Positions 34,198 through 42,927 of a stretch of DNA of 64,000 nucleotides are shown here, one piece after another. Each line of letters begins with the position of its first letter. Position 1 is the first letter of the stretch. Source of the DNA: Streptomyces sp. NBC_00237 (GTDB taxonomy: Bacteria; Actinomycetota; Actinomycetes; Streptomycetales; Streptomycetaceae). The notes below the pieces were generated by a model, which saw nothing but the letters and a program-made list of their open reading frames with translations, had not been told where the DNA came from and ran no database searches. Position numbers and translations under genes: made by a program. The stretch is taken from assembly GCF_026342435.1 (NCBI RefSeq), contig NZ_JAPEMT010000001.1, positions 124,001-188,000 on the forward strand, read 5' to 3'.

Positions 34198-35105
34198 AGT
34201 CCGACCTTCCGGTAGCGGCGCATCAGGACGGCGTACGAGCCCGCGATGAGCCCGAGGACGACCAGCAGGTAGACCACGCCGGTCCCGGCGCCGGGTCCGC
34301 TGCCGCCGGGGAAGTTCGAGGTGGCGCCGAGGAAGGCGGTCTGGACGCCGTCGATGAGGGTGGCGGGCGAGAAGAGGCCGAGCCACTCCACCGCGCTGTT
34401 GGCCTCCTGGCTGGTGGCGATGGCCTGGACGGTCGAGACGGCACCGTACGAGATCGTCAGGACGGCGATGACGGCGGCGACGCCGAAGCCGCGGCGCGGC
34501 GTCAGGGCGGCCATCACCAGGCCGAGCCCGGCGAACAGGAGGGACAGCAGTGCCACGGATACCAGCCCCTGAGCGAAGCCCTTGGTCTGGGCTCCGAAGT
34601 CGAACTTCGCGAGCAGCGCGCCCGCGTAGAGGATGACCAGCGGGATCGCCGTCAGGACGAACAGCGCCGAGGCCATCGCCGCGTACTTGGCGAGCACGTA
34701 GTCGCGGCGCTCGATGGGCCGCGAGAAGTACAGCGGCACCGTCTTGAAGCGCAGGTCGCGGGAGACCGTCTGCGGTGCCTGTGCGGCCAGGTAGAGGCTG
34801 ATGACCGGTTGCAGGGTGATCGCGAACGCCGTGTACGACAGCGGGAGTTTCGTGATGGTGCCCGCGGGGGCGGCGACCGCGACGGCGACGATGATGGCCG
34901 CGGTGGCCGTCATCACGCCGAACAGGACCATGGGCAGCACCTTGGACTTGGCGCTGCGGCCCAGTCCGTACGCCCCGCGCAGGGACTGCGAGTAGAGCGA
35001 ACGGCGGGCGTAGGCGCGGCCGAGGCGGGGGCCGTCGTACTTGCGGTAGCCGATGTTGTGGATGCGCGTCGGGTCGGCGCCCGGCGGCGTGAGCTCAGTT
35101 GCCAT
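34194..35105 (-). CDS. ABC-2 type transporter permease
   Basis: 303 residues. A soluble N-terminal part (MATELTPPGADPTRIHNIGYRKYDG) precedes six or more membrane helices. SRDLRFKTVPLYFSRPIERRDYVLAKY is the coupling segment, split across two stretches, equivalent to that of the other permease in this block. The ATG at 35105 overlaps the end of the upstream ATPase gene by 11 bp. It pairs with that ATPase. Confidence 0.88.
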   Translation of the reverse strand: MATELTPPGADPTRIHNIGYRKYDGPRLGRAYARRSLYSQSLRGAYGLGRSAKSKVLPMVLFGVMTATAAIIVAVAVAAPAGTITKLPLSYTAFAITLQPVISLYLAAQAPQTVSRDLRFKTVPLYFSRPIERRDYVLAKYAAMASALFVLTAIPLVILYAGALLAKFDFGAQTKGFAQGLVSVALLSLLFAGLGLVMAALTPRRGFGVAAVIAVLTISYGAVSTVQAIATSQEANSAVEWLGLFSPATLIDGVQTAFLGATSNFPGGSGPGAGTGVVYLLVVLGLIAGSYAVLMRRYRKVGL

Positions 35106-36147
35106 CGTGGCCGCCTCCCTTCTGCTTGTCGTTCCACTGGGCGCCCCAGGGCGTGCCCGTGGGGGCTCCGGCCGGGACGGGCTGTCCGGCGGTGTGCTGC
35201 TGCCCGGTGTGCTGCTGTTCGGTCTGGAAGACCTCGGCGATGTGGTGGCGGCGCTGCTCCATGCGGACCAGGCCGATGCCGAGGTCGGCGACGGTGTCCC
35301 GGACCAGGTCGTACGTGGCGTCGCCCTCGCCCTCGACGAGGAGGATGTGACCGGCGCCCGGCAGGCCCTGCTCCTCGGCCTCGTGCAGGGTGACGCCCGC
35401 CGCGGTGAGCGCCTCGCGCAGCGCGCGCGTGCCGTCCGGGTGGGTGTCGGAGTCGGTGACCTCGACCGCGAGGGTCGTGGTCGTCTGGGTGAAGTCACTG
35501 GTCGAACTGGACCGCAGCAGCGAGCCGCCGTCGATGACGACGACGTGGTCGCAGGTGCGCTCCAGTTCGCCCAGGAGGTGCGAGGTGACCAGGACCGAGA
35601 TGCCGAAGTCCGTGTGGATGCGGCGGATCAGGCCGAGCATCTCGTCGCGGCCGACCGGGTCGAGGCCGTTGGTGGGCTCGTCGAGGAGGACCAGCTGCGG
35701 GTCGTGGACCAGGGCCTGGGCCAGCTTCACCCGCTGCTTCATGCCCGTCGAGTAGCCGCCGATGGGGCGGTAGCGCTCTTCGTAGAGGCCGACGTGCCGC
35801 AGGGTGTCCGCGGTGCGCTCGCGGGCGGCGGTCGCGGGCAGGCCGGACATCCGCGCCATGTGGACGACGAACTCGGTGGCCGAGACGTCCGGCGGGAGGC
35901 AGTCGTGCTCGGGCATGTACCCGACGCGCTCGCGGATCTCGGCGCCGCTGGTGGCGACGTCGAGTCCGAGCACGGCGGCCTTGCCCTCGGTGGCGGGGGA
36001 CAGGCCGAGCAGGATCTTGATCAACGTGGACTTGCCGGCTCCGTTGGCGCCCACCAGGCCGGTTACTCCGGGCCCGATGTCCAACGTGAGCCGGTCAAGC
36101 GCGGTCACCCGGGGGAACCGCTTGCTCAGGGTTTCGGTCGCGATCAC
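35095..36147 (-). CDS. ABC transporter ATP-binding protein
   Basis: 350 residues from GTG 36147; GTG 36153 is an alternative. Walker A GLVGANGAGKSTLIK, signature YSTGMKQRVKLAQAL, Walker B QLVLLDEPTNGLDP, H-loop LVTSHLLGEL. The C-terminus is a Gln/His/Gly-rich tail (TEQQHTGQQHTAGQPVP) of unknown role that could bind metal. First gene of the four-gene block ATPase-permease-ATPase-permease, all overlapping or close, so two exporters are made together. Confidence 0.92.
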   Translation of the reverse strand: MIATETLSKRFPRVTALDRLTLDIGPGVTGLVGANGAGKSTLIKILLGLSPATEGKAAVLGLDVATSGAEIRERVGYMPEHDCLPPDVSATEFVVHMARMSGLPATAARERTADTLRHVGLYEERYRPIGGYSTGMKQRVKLAQALVHDPQLVLLDEPTNGLDPVGRDEMLGLIRRIHTDFGISVLVTSHLLGELERTCDHVVVIDGGSLLRSSSTSDFTQTTTTLAVEVTDSDTHPDGTRALREALTAAGVTLHEAEEQGLPGAGHILLVEGEGDATYDLVRDTVADLGIGLVRMEQRRHHIAEVFQTEQQHTGQQHTAGQPVPAGAPTGTPWGAQWNDKQKGGGHDGN

Positions 36148-36313
36148 AGTCACATTCCGAAGGTAGTGGCGCACACCACATTCCACGTCAGCCCTGGCGG
36201 TTGTTCCCTTCTCCGTCTCTGGTCGTACGGACCCGTAGGGGAGAGGGGCACCAGGGACTGACCGGGCGGCCCTGAACCGCCCGGCGGCGAAGCCACGGGC
36301 CGGTGCCGGGGAG

Positions 36314-36322
36314 TTATCCACA
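36314..36322 (+). promoter_or_regulatory. DnaA box
   Basis: Perfect TTATCCACA in the divergent region. TTGTGCACA, one base from the Streptomyces box TTGTCCACA, follows within 15 bp. Confidence 0.55.
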
Positions 36323-36359
36323 GGCCGTTGTGCACACCCCTTGACGTAGCCGCCGGGCA

Positions 36360-36381
36360 TTGTCACATTCATCAGTGTCAA
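36360..36381. promoter_or_regulatory. Operator candidate of the M24/EphD operon
   Basis: TTGTCAC-N8-GTGTCAA, an inverted repeat with one mismatch per arm pair, lies in the promoter of the operon whose last gene encodes a MerR regulator. Such dyads of about 20 bp are typical of MerR sites, so self-control of the operon is possible. Confidence 0.35.
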
Positions 36382-36420
36382 GTTACGGACGCGTACCGCT
36401 ACACGGGACGGACGGCTGGC

Positions 36421-37287
36421 ATGACCTCAGCAATCTCAGAAGTCTCCGGCACACGGGGCGAACTCACCGCCGAGCTGCGGGGATTCAGACAGGTGCAGCG
36501 CCTCGCGTACGAGTGCGCGGAAGCCGTGGCCGCGCAGCTCAAGCCGGGAGTGACGGAGCGTGAGGCGGCCCGGATGCAGCGGGTGTGGCTGCGCGAGCGG
36601 GGGGTGCGCGACTGGTTCCACCTGCCGTTCGCGTGGTTCGGGGACCGGACGGCCTTCACCGGCTTCCGGATCCCGCTCCAGTTCTTCCCGACGAACCGGC
36701 GGCTGGAGGCGGGGATGCCGTTCGTCCTCGACATGGCCCCCGTCTTTCAGGGCTTCACCGCCGACATCGGCTACTCCGGCTGCCTCGGACTCAATCCGGT
36801 GCACGACCGGCTGCTCGCCGACCTGGAGGCGCACCGCACCCTGATCCTCGACCAGGTGCGGGAGAAACGCACGCTGCGGGAGATCTACGAGAACGTCGAG
36901 CGGTTGATGGTGCGCCAGGGGTACGCCAACCGCCATCGCGCGTATCCCTTCGGCGTGATCGCCCACAAGGTCGACCGGGTGAAGGAACGCCCCTGGTCGC
37001 CACATGTGTTCGGGTTCGGCACGCAGTCGCTGAAGGGGCTGGCGAGCGACGCGCTGCACGGACACCGGGACGGCTGGTCGCCGCTGTGGAGCCCGTACAA
37101 GTTCTCCGACCACCCGCCGCGGCCGGGCCTGTGGGCGGTGGAGCCGCACCTCGGATTCCGGGGTACGGGCGCGAAGTTCGAGGAGATCCTGGTGGTCACC
37201 GACTCCCGGGATCCCGAGCAGAGCGCGTTCTGGCTGGACGACGACCTGCCGCACGTGCGGCGCTGGGCCGAGGAGAAGGCGGCATGA
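36421..37287 (+). CDS. M24-family metallopeptidase-like protein
   Basis: 288 residues with the creatinase/aminopeptidase pita-bread fold but no AMP_N domain. The first metal Asp is seen in MPFVLDMAPVFQGFTADIGYS, which also has the second Asp. His and Glu ligands may be in IAHKVDRV and LWAVEPHLGF, with GAKFEEILVVT at the end. Lower similarity to aminopeptidase P than the pepP gene at 17 kb suggests another substrate. It is the first gene of an overlapping operon with the EphD-like fusion (ATGA). Confidence 0.8.
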   Translation: MTSAISEVSGTRGELTAELRGFRQVQRLAYECAEAVAAQLKPGVTEREAARMQRVWLRERGVRDWFHLPFAWFGDRTAFTGFRIPLQFFPTNRRLEAGMPFVLDMAPVFQGFTADIGYSGCLGLNPVHDRLLADLEAHRTLILDQVREKRTLREIYENVERLMVRQGYANRHRAYPFGVIAHKVDRVKERPWSPHVFGFGTQSLKGLASDALHGHRDGWSPLWSPYKFSDHPPRPGLWAVEPHLGFRGTGAKFEEILVVTDSRDPEQSAFWLDDDLPHVRRWAEEKAA

Positions 37288-39137
37288 GCGTGGAGAAGGC
37301 AGGACCCGAGGCGGGGACGAGCGGGCCGGGGACGAGCGGACGGGGAGGGGCAAGCGTGCCGGGGACGACCGGGCTGGAAGGGGCGCGCGAGCGTCGGGTG
37401 CGGACCGGCGGGATCGAGCTGAGCGTCGCCGAACTCGGAGACGAGACGCAGCCGACCGTCCTGCTGGTGCACGGCTATCCCGACAGCAAGGAGGTGTGGT
37501 CGGAGGTCGCGACGCGGCTGGCGAAGCGCTTCCACGTGGTGCTGTACGACGTGCGGGGGCACGGCCGGTCCCAGGCGCCCAAGCCACTGCGCGGCGGGTT
37601 CACCCTGGAGAAGCTGACGGACGACTTCCTGGCGGTCGCGGACGCGGTCAGCCCGGACCGTCCGGTGCACCTGGTGGGGCACGACTGGGGCTCCGTACAG
37701 GGGTGGGAGTTCGCGACGGTCGAGCGGACACAGGGGCGCATCGCGTCCTTCACCTCCATGTCGGGCCCTTCCCTGGACCATTTCGGACACTGGATCAAGA
37801 AGCGGATGTCCCGGCCGACCCCACGGCGTGCCGCCCAGCTCCTGAACCAGGGCGTCAAGTCCTGGTACGTGTACATGCTGCACACGCCGGTGCTGCCGGA
37901 GCTGGCGTGGCGCGGGCCGCTCGGCAAGCGGTGGCCGAAGGTGCTGGAGCGGGTCGAGAAGATCCCGGCGGGCGGCTACCCGACGTCGTCGCTGCCGCAG
38001 GACGCGGCGCACGGTGCCTGGCTCTACCGCGACAACGTACGCGCCCGGATGCGCAGACCGCGCGCCGACGCGTACGCGCACGTACCCGTGCAGCTGATCA
38101 CCCCGACCGGCGACATCTTCATTTCGGAGCGCCTGTACGACGATCTGGAGCTGTGGGCTCCGCAGTTGGTACGTCGTACGCTCCCCGCCAAGCACTGGGT
38201 GCCGCGCACCCGGCCGGACCAACTTGCGGCGTGGATAACGGAGTTCGTCACGGCGAACGAGGACAGCGCGGCGGGGGTCGCCCCGAGGCCGTCCGTGGCG
38301 AACGGCCCGTACGCGGACCGGTTTGGCGGGCAGCTGGTGCTGGTGACCGGTGCGGCCAGCGGGATCGGGCGGGCCACCGCCTTCGCGTTCGCCGAGGCGG
38401 GCGCACGGATCGTGGCGGTGGACCGGGACGCGGAGGGCGCGTCGCGGACGGCTGAGCTGGCCCGCCTGATCGGCGCACCGGACGCCTGGCCCGAGGTCGT
38501 CGACGTCAGTGACGCGCAGGCCATGGAGAAGCTGGCGGGGAAGGTGGCCGCCGACTACGGCATCGTGGACGTGCTGGTCAACAACGCCGGAATCGGCATG
38601 GCAGGTTCCTTCATGAATACGTCGCCGGAGGACTGGAAGAAGGTCCTGGACGTCAATCTGTGGGGTGTCATCCACGGTTGCCGCACCTTCGGCAAGCAGA
38701 TGGCGGAGCGCGGTCAGGGCGGGCACATCGTCAACACCGCGTCGGCCGCCGCGTACCAGCCGTCCAGGGCGCTGCCCGCGTACAGCACCTCGAAGGCGGC
38801 GGTGCTCATGCTCAGCGAGTGCCTGCGCGCCGAGCTCGCCGGGCAGGGCATCGGCGTCAGCGCCATCTGCCCCGGTCTCGTCAACACGAACATCACCGCC
38901 ACTTCCCGCTTCACCGGGGTGTCGGAGGAAGAGGAGAAGCGCAAGCAGAAGCGGTCGTCGCGACTGTACGGGCTGCGCAACTACCCGCCGGAGAAGGTCG
39001 CCGAAGCCGTGCTGCGCGCCGTGGTGAAGAACCAGGCGGTGGTGCCGGTGACGCCGGAGGCACACGCCGCGCACCTGATGTCCCGCTTCACGCCGAAGGC
39101 GCTGCGCGCGATCGCACGACTGGAGCCGCCGTTGTGA
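37284..39137 (+). CDS. EphD-like alpha/beta hydrolase-SDR fusion oxidoreductase
   Basis: 617 residues. After a Gly/Thr-rich tail of 30 residues, an alpha/beta hydrolase domain (about 35-335) shows the oxyanion motif LVHGYPDSKEVW and nucleophile Asp in LVGHDWGSVQGW, as in epoxide hydrolases. The C-terminal SDR domain (about 345-615) has the NAD(P) motif VTGAASGIGRATA, NNAGIGMAG and the catalytic Tyr-Lys in YSTSKAAVLM. This architecture is that of M. tuberculosis EphD (Rv2214c), linked to mycolate modification; Streptomyces has no mycolates, so the lipid substrate must differ. Overlaps both neighbours. Confidence 0.88.
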   Translation: MSVEKAGPEAGTSGPGTSGRGGASVPGTTGLEGARERRVRTGGIELSVAELGDETQPTVLLVHGYPDSKEVWSEVATRLAKRFHVVLYDVRGHGRSQAPKPLRGGFTLEKLTDDFLAVADAVSPDRPVHLVGHDWGSVQGWEFATVERTQGRIASFTSMSGPSLDHFGHWIKKRMSRPTPRRAAQLLNQGVKSWYVYMLHTPVLPELAWRGPLGKRWPKVLERVEKIPAGGYPTSSLPQDAAHGAWLYRDNVRARMRRPRADAYAHVPVQLITPTGDIFISERLYDDLELWAPQLVRRTLPAKHWVPRTRPDQLAAWITEFVTANEDSAAGVAPRPSVANGPYADRFGGQLVLVTGAASGIGRATAFAFAEAGARIVAVDRDAEGASRTAELARLIGAPDAWPEVVDVSDAQAMEKLAGKVAADYGIVDVLVNNAGIGMAGSFMNTSPEDWKKVLDVNLWGVIHGCRTFGKQMAERGQGGHIVNTASAAAYQPSRALPAYSTSKAAVLMLSECLRAELAGQGIGVSAICPGLVNTNITATSRFTGVSEEEEKRKQKRSSRLYGLRNYPPEKVAEAVLRAVVKNQAVVPVTPEAHAAHLMSRFTPKALRAIARLEPPL

Positions 39138-40072
39138 GCACCGCATCCCACCCGGACCACTCCGACAGCGAAGCCGGGTACGTCATCGCGCCCCGCCGGG
39201 TCTCCTTCGACTGGCACGAGACGCCGCTGCACTGGATACCGGACGAGCCGACCGCCACGCACGTCATCAATGTGCTGCACCTGCTGCTGCCGGCCGGTGA
39301 GCGGTGGTTCGTGCGGGTCTTCAAGGAGGCGTTGCCGCTGGTCCGCGATCCTGAACTGCTCCAGCAGGTCAAGGGGTTCATGGGGCAGGAGGCCACGCAC
39401 AGCGTGCAGCACAGTCATGTGCTGGACCATCTCGCCGAACAGGACCTGGACACGGCCCCGTACACCAGGCACGTCGACTTCCTCTTCGAGAAGCTGCTCG
39501 GCGAGACGCCGCCGCTGAACGCACCGATACCCGCCCAGGAGTGGCTGCGGTTCCGGCTGGCCGTCGTCGCCGCGATCGAGCAGTTCACGGCGGTGCTCGG
39601 CGACTGGGTACTGCGTGCGGAGGGGCTGGACCGGGCGGATCCGGACGCGGTGATGCTCGATCTGCTGCGCTGGCACGGGGCGGAGGAGGTCGAACACCGG
39701 GCGGTGGCCTTCGACATGTACCAGCACTGCGGCGGCACCGGCCTGCCCCGGTACGCCCGCCGGATCGAGGGCATGGTCGTCGTGGCACCGGTGATGCTGT
39801 GGCTGTGGGCGTGGGGCGCGTCGTATCTCGTGCGGCACGACCCGCAGCTCGCCGGAAGGCTGCGTTACTCGCTCCGCGAGCACAACAGGGCGGTCGCGAA
39901 GGGGCTACTGCCCACGTGGCGGGAGCTGGGCTCGGCGATACCCCGGTACTTCCGGCGGTCGTACCATCCGTCGCAGGAAGGTTCGCTGCGCAGGGCCGTC
40001 GCGTACCTGGCCTCCTCGCCCGCGGCACGGTCCGCGGCGGGGGCGGTGGGGCGGTCGGCACTGGGGTCCTGA
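39134..40072 (+). CDS. PF10118-type metal-dependent hydrolase
   Basis: 312 residues from GTG 39134 (overlaps the SDR stop). All-alpha protein with conserved carboxylate/His pattern: QEATHSVQHSHVLDHL and GAEEVEHRAVAFDMYQHC, consistent with a ferritin-like dinuclear metal site. VFKEALPLVRDPELLQQVKG precedes it. The activity of the family is unproven. One hydrophobic stretch (GMVVVAPVMLWLWAWGASYL) suggests membrane contact. It may act on the same lipid as the EphD-like protein. Confidence 0.82.
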   Translation: MSTASHPDHSDSEAGYVIAPRRVSFDWHETPLHWIPDEPTATHVINVLHLLLPAGERWFVRVFKEALPLVRDPELLQQVKGFMGQEATHSVQHSHVLDHLAEQDLDTAPYTRHVDFLFEKLLGETPPLNAPIPAQEWLRFRLAVVAAIEQFTAVLGDWVLRAEGLDRADPDAVMLDLLRWHGAEEVEHRAVAFDMYQHCGGTGLPRYARRIEGMVVVAPVMLWLWAWGASYLVRHDPQLAGRLRYSLREHNRAVAKGLLPTWRELGSAIPRYFRRSYHPSQEGSLRRAVAYLASSPAARSAAGAVGRSALGS

Positions 40073-40167
40073 GCCTACGGATGTCGGCGCAGGTCGACGC
40101 TGGTCAGGGCAGATCGGCACAGGTCGGGCCGGGGAATTCGGCGGGCGCCGGGAGAAGGAGAGTGGGC

Positions 40168-41112
40168 ATGTCCGGGCGACAGGCGGAGGCCGAGTACCGG
40201 ATCGAGGACCTCGCGCACCACAGCGGTGCCACGGTCAGGACGATCCGCGCCTACCAGGACCGCGGGCTGCTCCCCAAGCCTGAGCGGCGCGGGCGGGCCA
40301 ATGTGTACGGGGACGTGCATCTGGCCCGGCTGCGTCAGGTCGCCGACCTCCTGGACCGCGGGTACACGCTGGCCAGCATCAAGGAGCTGCTGGAGGCGTG
40401 GGACGCGGGCCGGGGGCTGGGCGGGGTGCTCGGGCTCGTCGCGGAGGTCGGCGGGCCGTGGTCCGACGAGGAGGCGAGCCGGATCACTCGGGCGGAACTG
40501 GACGCGCGGTTCGGCGGCCGTCCCGACGACTCCGCAGTCGCCGAAGCGGTCGAACTCGGCGTGCTGGAAAGGATCGAGGGCCGGGAGGACGAGTTCCTGG
40601 TGCCCTCGCCGCAGGAGCTGGCGGTGGCTGCCGAGCTGTACGCGTCGGGCGTTCCGCTGCGCGCGATCTCCGGCCACCTGCGTGAACTGCGGGGCCAGGT
40701 CGAACACATAGCGGCCCGGTTCCTGGAGTTCACCACCGAGCACGTCTTCGCGCGCTACCTGGGACACACGCCGCCGACGGACGCGGACGCAGCGGAGGCA
40801 GCCGCTCTCGTACGACGGCTGCGACCGCTCGCCCAGCAGAGCGTGGACGCGGAACTGGCCAGAGCGATGCGGCTGTTCGCGACCCGCCACCTTCAGCAGC
40901 ACCTCGGAGCCGCTCCGGTCGCCGGGCCCGATGAAAGGCCGCAGGCACTGGCGCTTCCGGCGGGAACGATCGCCGCCGTCCGGGCGTTGGTTGGGGCAGA
41001 GAACGCTTCGGCTTTCGTTGCGGCGGCCACGGAACGAGAGCTCCAGGCAAGGACCTTGGACGCGTTGTCAACAACACAACTCAATCGGGAGAAACTTGAC
41101 GAAGCGCCCTAA
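40168..41112 (+). CDS. MerR-family transcriptional regulator
   Basis: 314 residues from ATG 40168 (GGAGAAGGAG upstream). The DNA-binding MerR domain is residues about 8-80 (YRIEDLAHHSGATVRTIRAY, GLLPKPERRGRANVYG). The C-terminal 230 residues are a helical effector domain with no cysteine pair, so it is not a metal sensor of the usual kind. Co-directional and 95 bp after the PF10118 gene, it probably controls the lipid-related operon before it. Confidence 0.9.
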   Translation: MSGRQAEAEYRIEDLAHHSGATVRTIRAYQDRGLLPKPERRGRANVYGDVHLARLRQVADLLDRGYTLASIKELLEAWDAGRGLGGVLGLVAEVGGPWSDEEASRITRAELDARFGGRPDDSAVAEAVELGVLERIEGREDEFLVPSPQELAVAAELYASGVPLRAISGHLRELRGQVEHIAARFLEFTTEHVFARYLGHTPPTDADAAEAAALVRRLRPLAQQSVDAELARAMRLFATRHLQQHLGAAPVAGPDERPQALALPAGTIAAVRALVGAENASAFVAAATERELQARTLDALSTTQLNREKLDEAP

Positions 41113-41124
41113 ATCGGGCATGAG

Positions 41125-41178
41125 TTATCCACAGATCTTGCATTTCCCTTGTGGAAAAGGGTGGTTGGCTGTGGATTA
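41125..41178. promoter_or_regulatory. Compact DnaA-box cluster
   Basis: TTATCCACA at 41125-41133 (+), TTTTCCACA at 41150-41158 (-) and TAATCCACA at 41170-41178 (-), i.e. one perfect and two one-mismatch boxes in 54 bp, between the MerR and kptA genes. Confidence 0.6.
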
Positions 41179-41247
41179 CCTCGAACTTCCTCGCGGCCCA
41201 ACGGAATTCGGGTGCACCGGGGCTGCACCGCCGGGGATTCTGACCGG

Positions 41248-41808
41248 ATGAATGAACACCGCATCGTGAAGGTGTCGAAGTACCTCTCGAAGCACCTGCG
41301 TCATCAGCCCGACCGCATCGGCCTCACCCTCGACACGAACGGCTGGGTCGAAGTCGACACCCTCGTCCGGGCCGCCGCCGCGCACGGCTTCCGCTTCACC
41401 CGCGCCGAGCTGGACCACGTCGTCGCCACCAACGACAAGAAGCGCTTCGCCGTACGGGAGGACGAGGCGCGCGGCACCCTGATCCGGGCCAGCCAGGGCC
41501 ACACGGTCGAGGTCGACCTGGCGCTGCCCCCGGTCGAGCCTCCGGCGTACCTCTTCCACGGCACCCACCCCCGGGCCGTGGCGGCGATCCGCGCCGACGG
41601 CCTGAGCCCGATGGCCCGGCACGACGTGCACCTGTCGGCCGACCGGGAGACGGCCACCCGGGTCGGTGCGCGCCGGGGCCGTCCGGTGGTGCTGTCCGTG
41701 GACACCGGCGCGATGTACCGGGCGGGGCACACCTTCCGCGTCAGTGCCAACGGGGTGTGGCTCACGGCGCGGGTGCCGGTGGAATTCGTGCGTTTCCCCG
41801 CTCCGTAG
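41248..41808 (+). CDS. kptA: RNA 2'-phosphotransferase (Tpt1/KptA)
   Basis: 186 residues, the normal size. Removes a 2'-phosphate from RNA, using NAD+ and giving ADP-ribose 1'',2''-cyclic phosphate. Motifs: KVSKYLSKHLRHQPDRIGL at the N-terminus with the conserved Arg-His, FAVREDEARGTLIRASQGH (Arg and RASQGH of the RNA site), YLFHGTHPRAVAAI (NAD site), and HDVHLSAD. In eukaryotes it matures spliced tRNA; in bacteria its substrate is unclear. Start ATG 41248. Monocistronic. Confidence 0.92.
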   Translation: MNEHRIVKVSKYLSKHLRHQPDRIGLTLDTNGWVEVDTLVRAAAAHGFRFTRAELDHVVATNDKKRFAVREDEARGTLIRASQGHTVEVDLALPPVEPPAYLFHGTHPRAVAAIRADGLSPMARHDVHLSADRETATRVGARRGRPVVLSVDTGAMYRAGHTFRVSANGVWLTARVPVEFVRFPAP

Positions 41809-41907
41809 GTCTGGCCCCACCGGGCCATGCCAGGTCATTCCAGGCCAGGCCATGGCAGCCAGGCCCGCGCAGCCCCGCGTCGTGAGCCCGGCCCGTACAG
41901 TCGGATC

Positions 41908-42813
41908 ATGCGTCTGAGCACTGTGATTCTGCCCATCCGTCGTTGGCACGAGGGCGGCAAGGAGGTGTGGCAGCGGGCCGAGGAGCTGGGCTTCCACACC
42001 GCGTACACCTACGACCACCTGACCTGGAGGATGCCGTTCCGGGAGGGCCCGTGGTTCGGGGCGCTGCCCACGCTGACGGCCGCCGCCTCCGTGACCGAGA
42101 CCCTCCGGCTGGGCACCCTGGTGACCTCGCCGAACTTCCGGCACCCGGTGACCCTGGCCAAGGAGCTGATCTCGCTCGACGACATCAGTGGCGGGCGCGT
42201 CACGCTGGGCATCGGCGCGGGCAGCGCCGCAGGGTTCGACGCGACGGCCCTGGTGCCCGAGGGAACCGAGCCGTGGACGCCGCGCGAGCGGGCGGACCGG
42301 TTCGCCGAGTTCCTGGGGCTGCTGGACCGGCTGCTGACCGAGGACGCCGTGTCCTACGCGGGCGCGTTCTGGTCGGCGGGGGACGTACGGAACATTCCCG
42401 GCTGCGTACAGCGGCCGCGCCTGCCGTTCGCGGTGGCGGCGACCGGGCCGCGCGGTCTGAAGCTGGCCGCCCAGCACGGGCAGGCGTGGGTGACCACCGG
42501 TGACCCCAAGCTGTCCGAGAACGGCACGCCGGACGAGTCCCTGGAGGCGATCCGGGCCCAGGTGGCGAAGCTCGGCGCGGCCTGCGAGGCCGTCGGACGG
42601 GACGTCGGCGAGCTGGGCAAGACCCTGCTCACCGGATTCACCCCGGACCGGCCGCTGGAATCGGTCGACGCCTTCGTCGACTTCGCGGGACGGCACGCGG
42701 AGCTGGGCTTCGACGAGATCGTCCTGCACTGGCCGATCGCGGACACGCAGTTCGCCGCGGACGAGAAGATCTTCGAGCAGATCGCGGTCGAGGGGCTCGC
42801 GCAGCTGGGCTAG
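41908..42813 (+). CDS. LLM-class flavin-dependent oxidoreductase
   Basis: 301 residues. Bacterial luciferase-like TIM barrel: WQRAEELGFHTAYTYDHL, LGTLVTSPNFRHPVTLAKEL, and SGGRVTLGIGAGS near residue 100. FAVAATGPRGLKLAAQHGQ and the terminal HWPIADTQFAAD are typical. Uses reduced FMN or F420, cofactor not decidable here. The ATG at 41908 sets the family's first strand. Separate promoter likely in the 99-bp gap; convergent with the TPR gene. Confidence 0.88.
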   Translation: MRLSTVILPIRRWHEGGKEVWQRAEELGFHTAYTYDHLTWRMPFREGPWFGALPTLTAAASVTETLRLGTLVTSPNFRHPVTLAKELISLDDISGGRVTLGIGAGSAAGFDATALVPEGTEPWTPRERADRFAEFLGLLDRLLTEDAVSYAGAFWSAGDVRNIPGCVQRPRLPFAVAATGPRGLKLAAQHGQAWVTTGDPKLSENGTPDESLEAIRAQVAKLGAACEAVGRDVGELGKTLLTGFTPDRPLESVDAFVDFAGRHAELGFDEIVLHWPIADTQFAADEKIFEQIAVEGLAQLG

Positions 42814-42828
42814 GTGGATCGCCGGGGC

Positions 42829-42877
42829 GGGGGTGGTGCGGGCAGACCCCGCATCATCCCCGCCCCGCACCACCCCC
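42829..42877. terminator. Terminator between convergent LLM and TPR genes
   Basis: 14-bp perfect stem (GGGGGTGGTGCGGG and complement) with a 21-base loop. Confidence 0.75.
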
Positions 42878-42927
42878 GGACCCGCTCAACCCTCGCCCCG
42901 CTCAATCCCCGGCCCCGCTCAACCCGC

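Larger units (their letters stand above)
36148..36420. promoter_or_regulatory. Divergent promoter region, ABC block / M24 operon
   Basis: 273 bp. It contains TTGACG at 36341-36346 as a -35 candidate for the M24 operon, an inverted repeat just downstream and one DnaA box, both listed separately. Confidence 0.45.
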
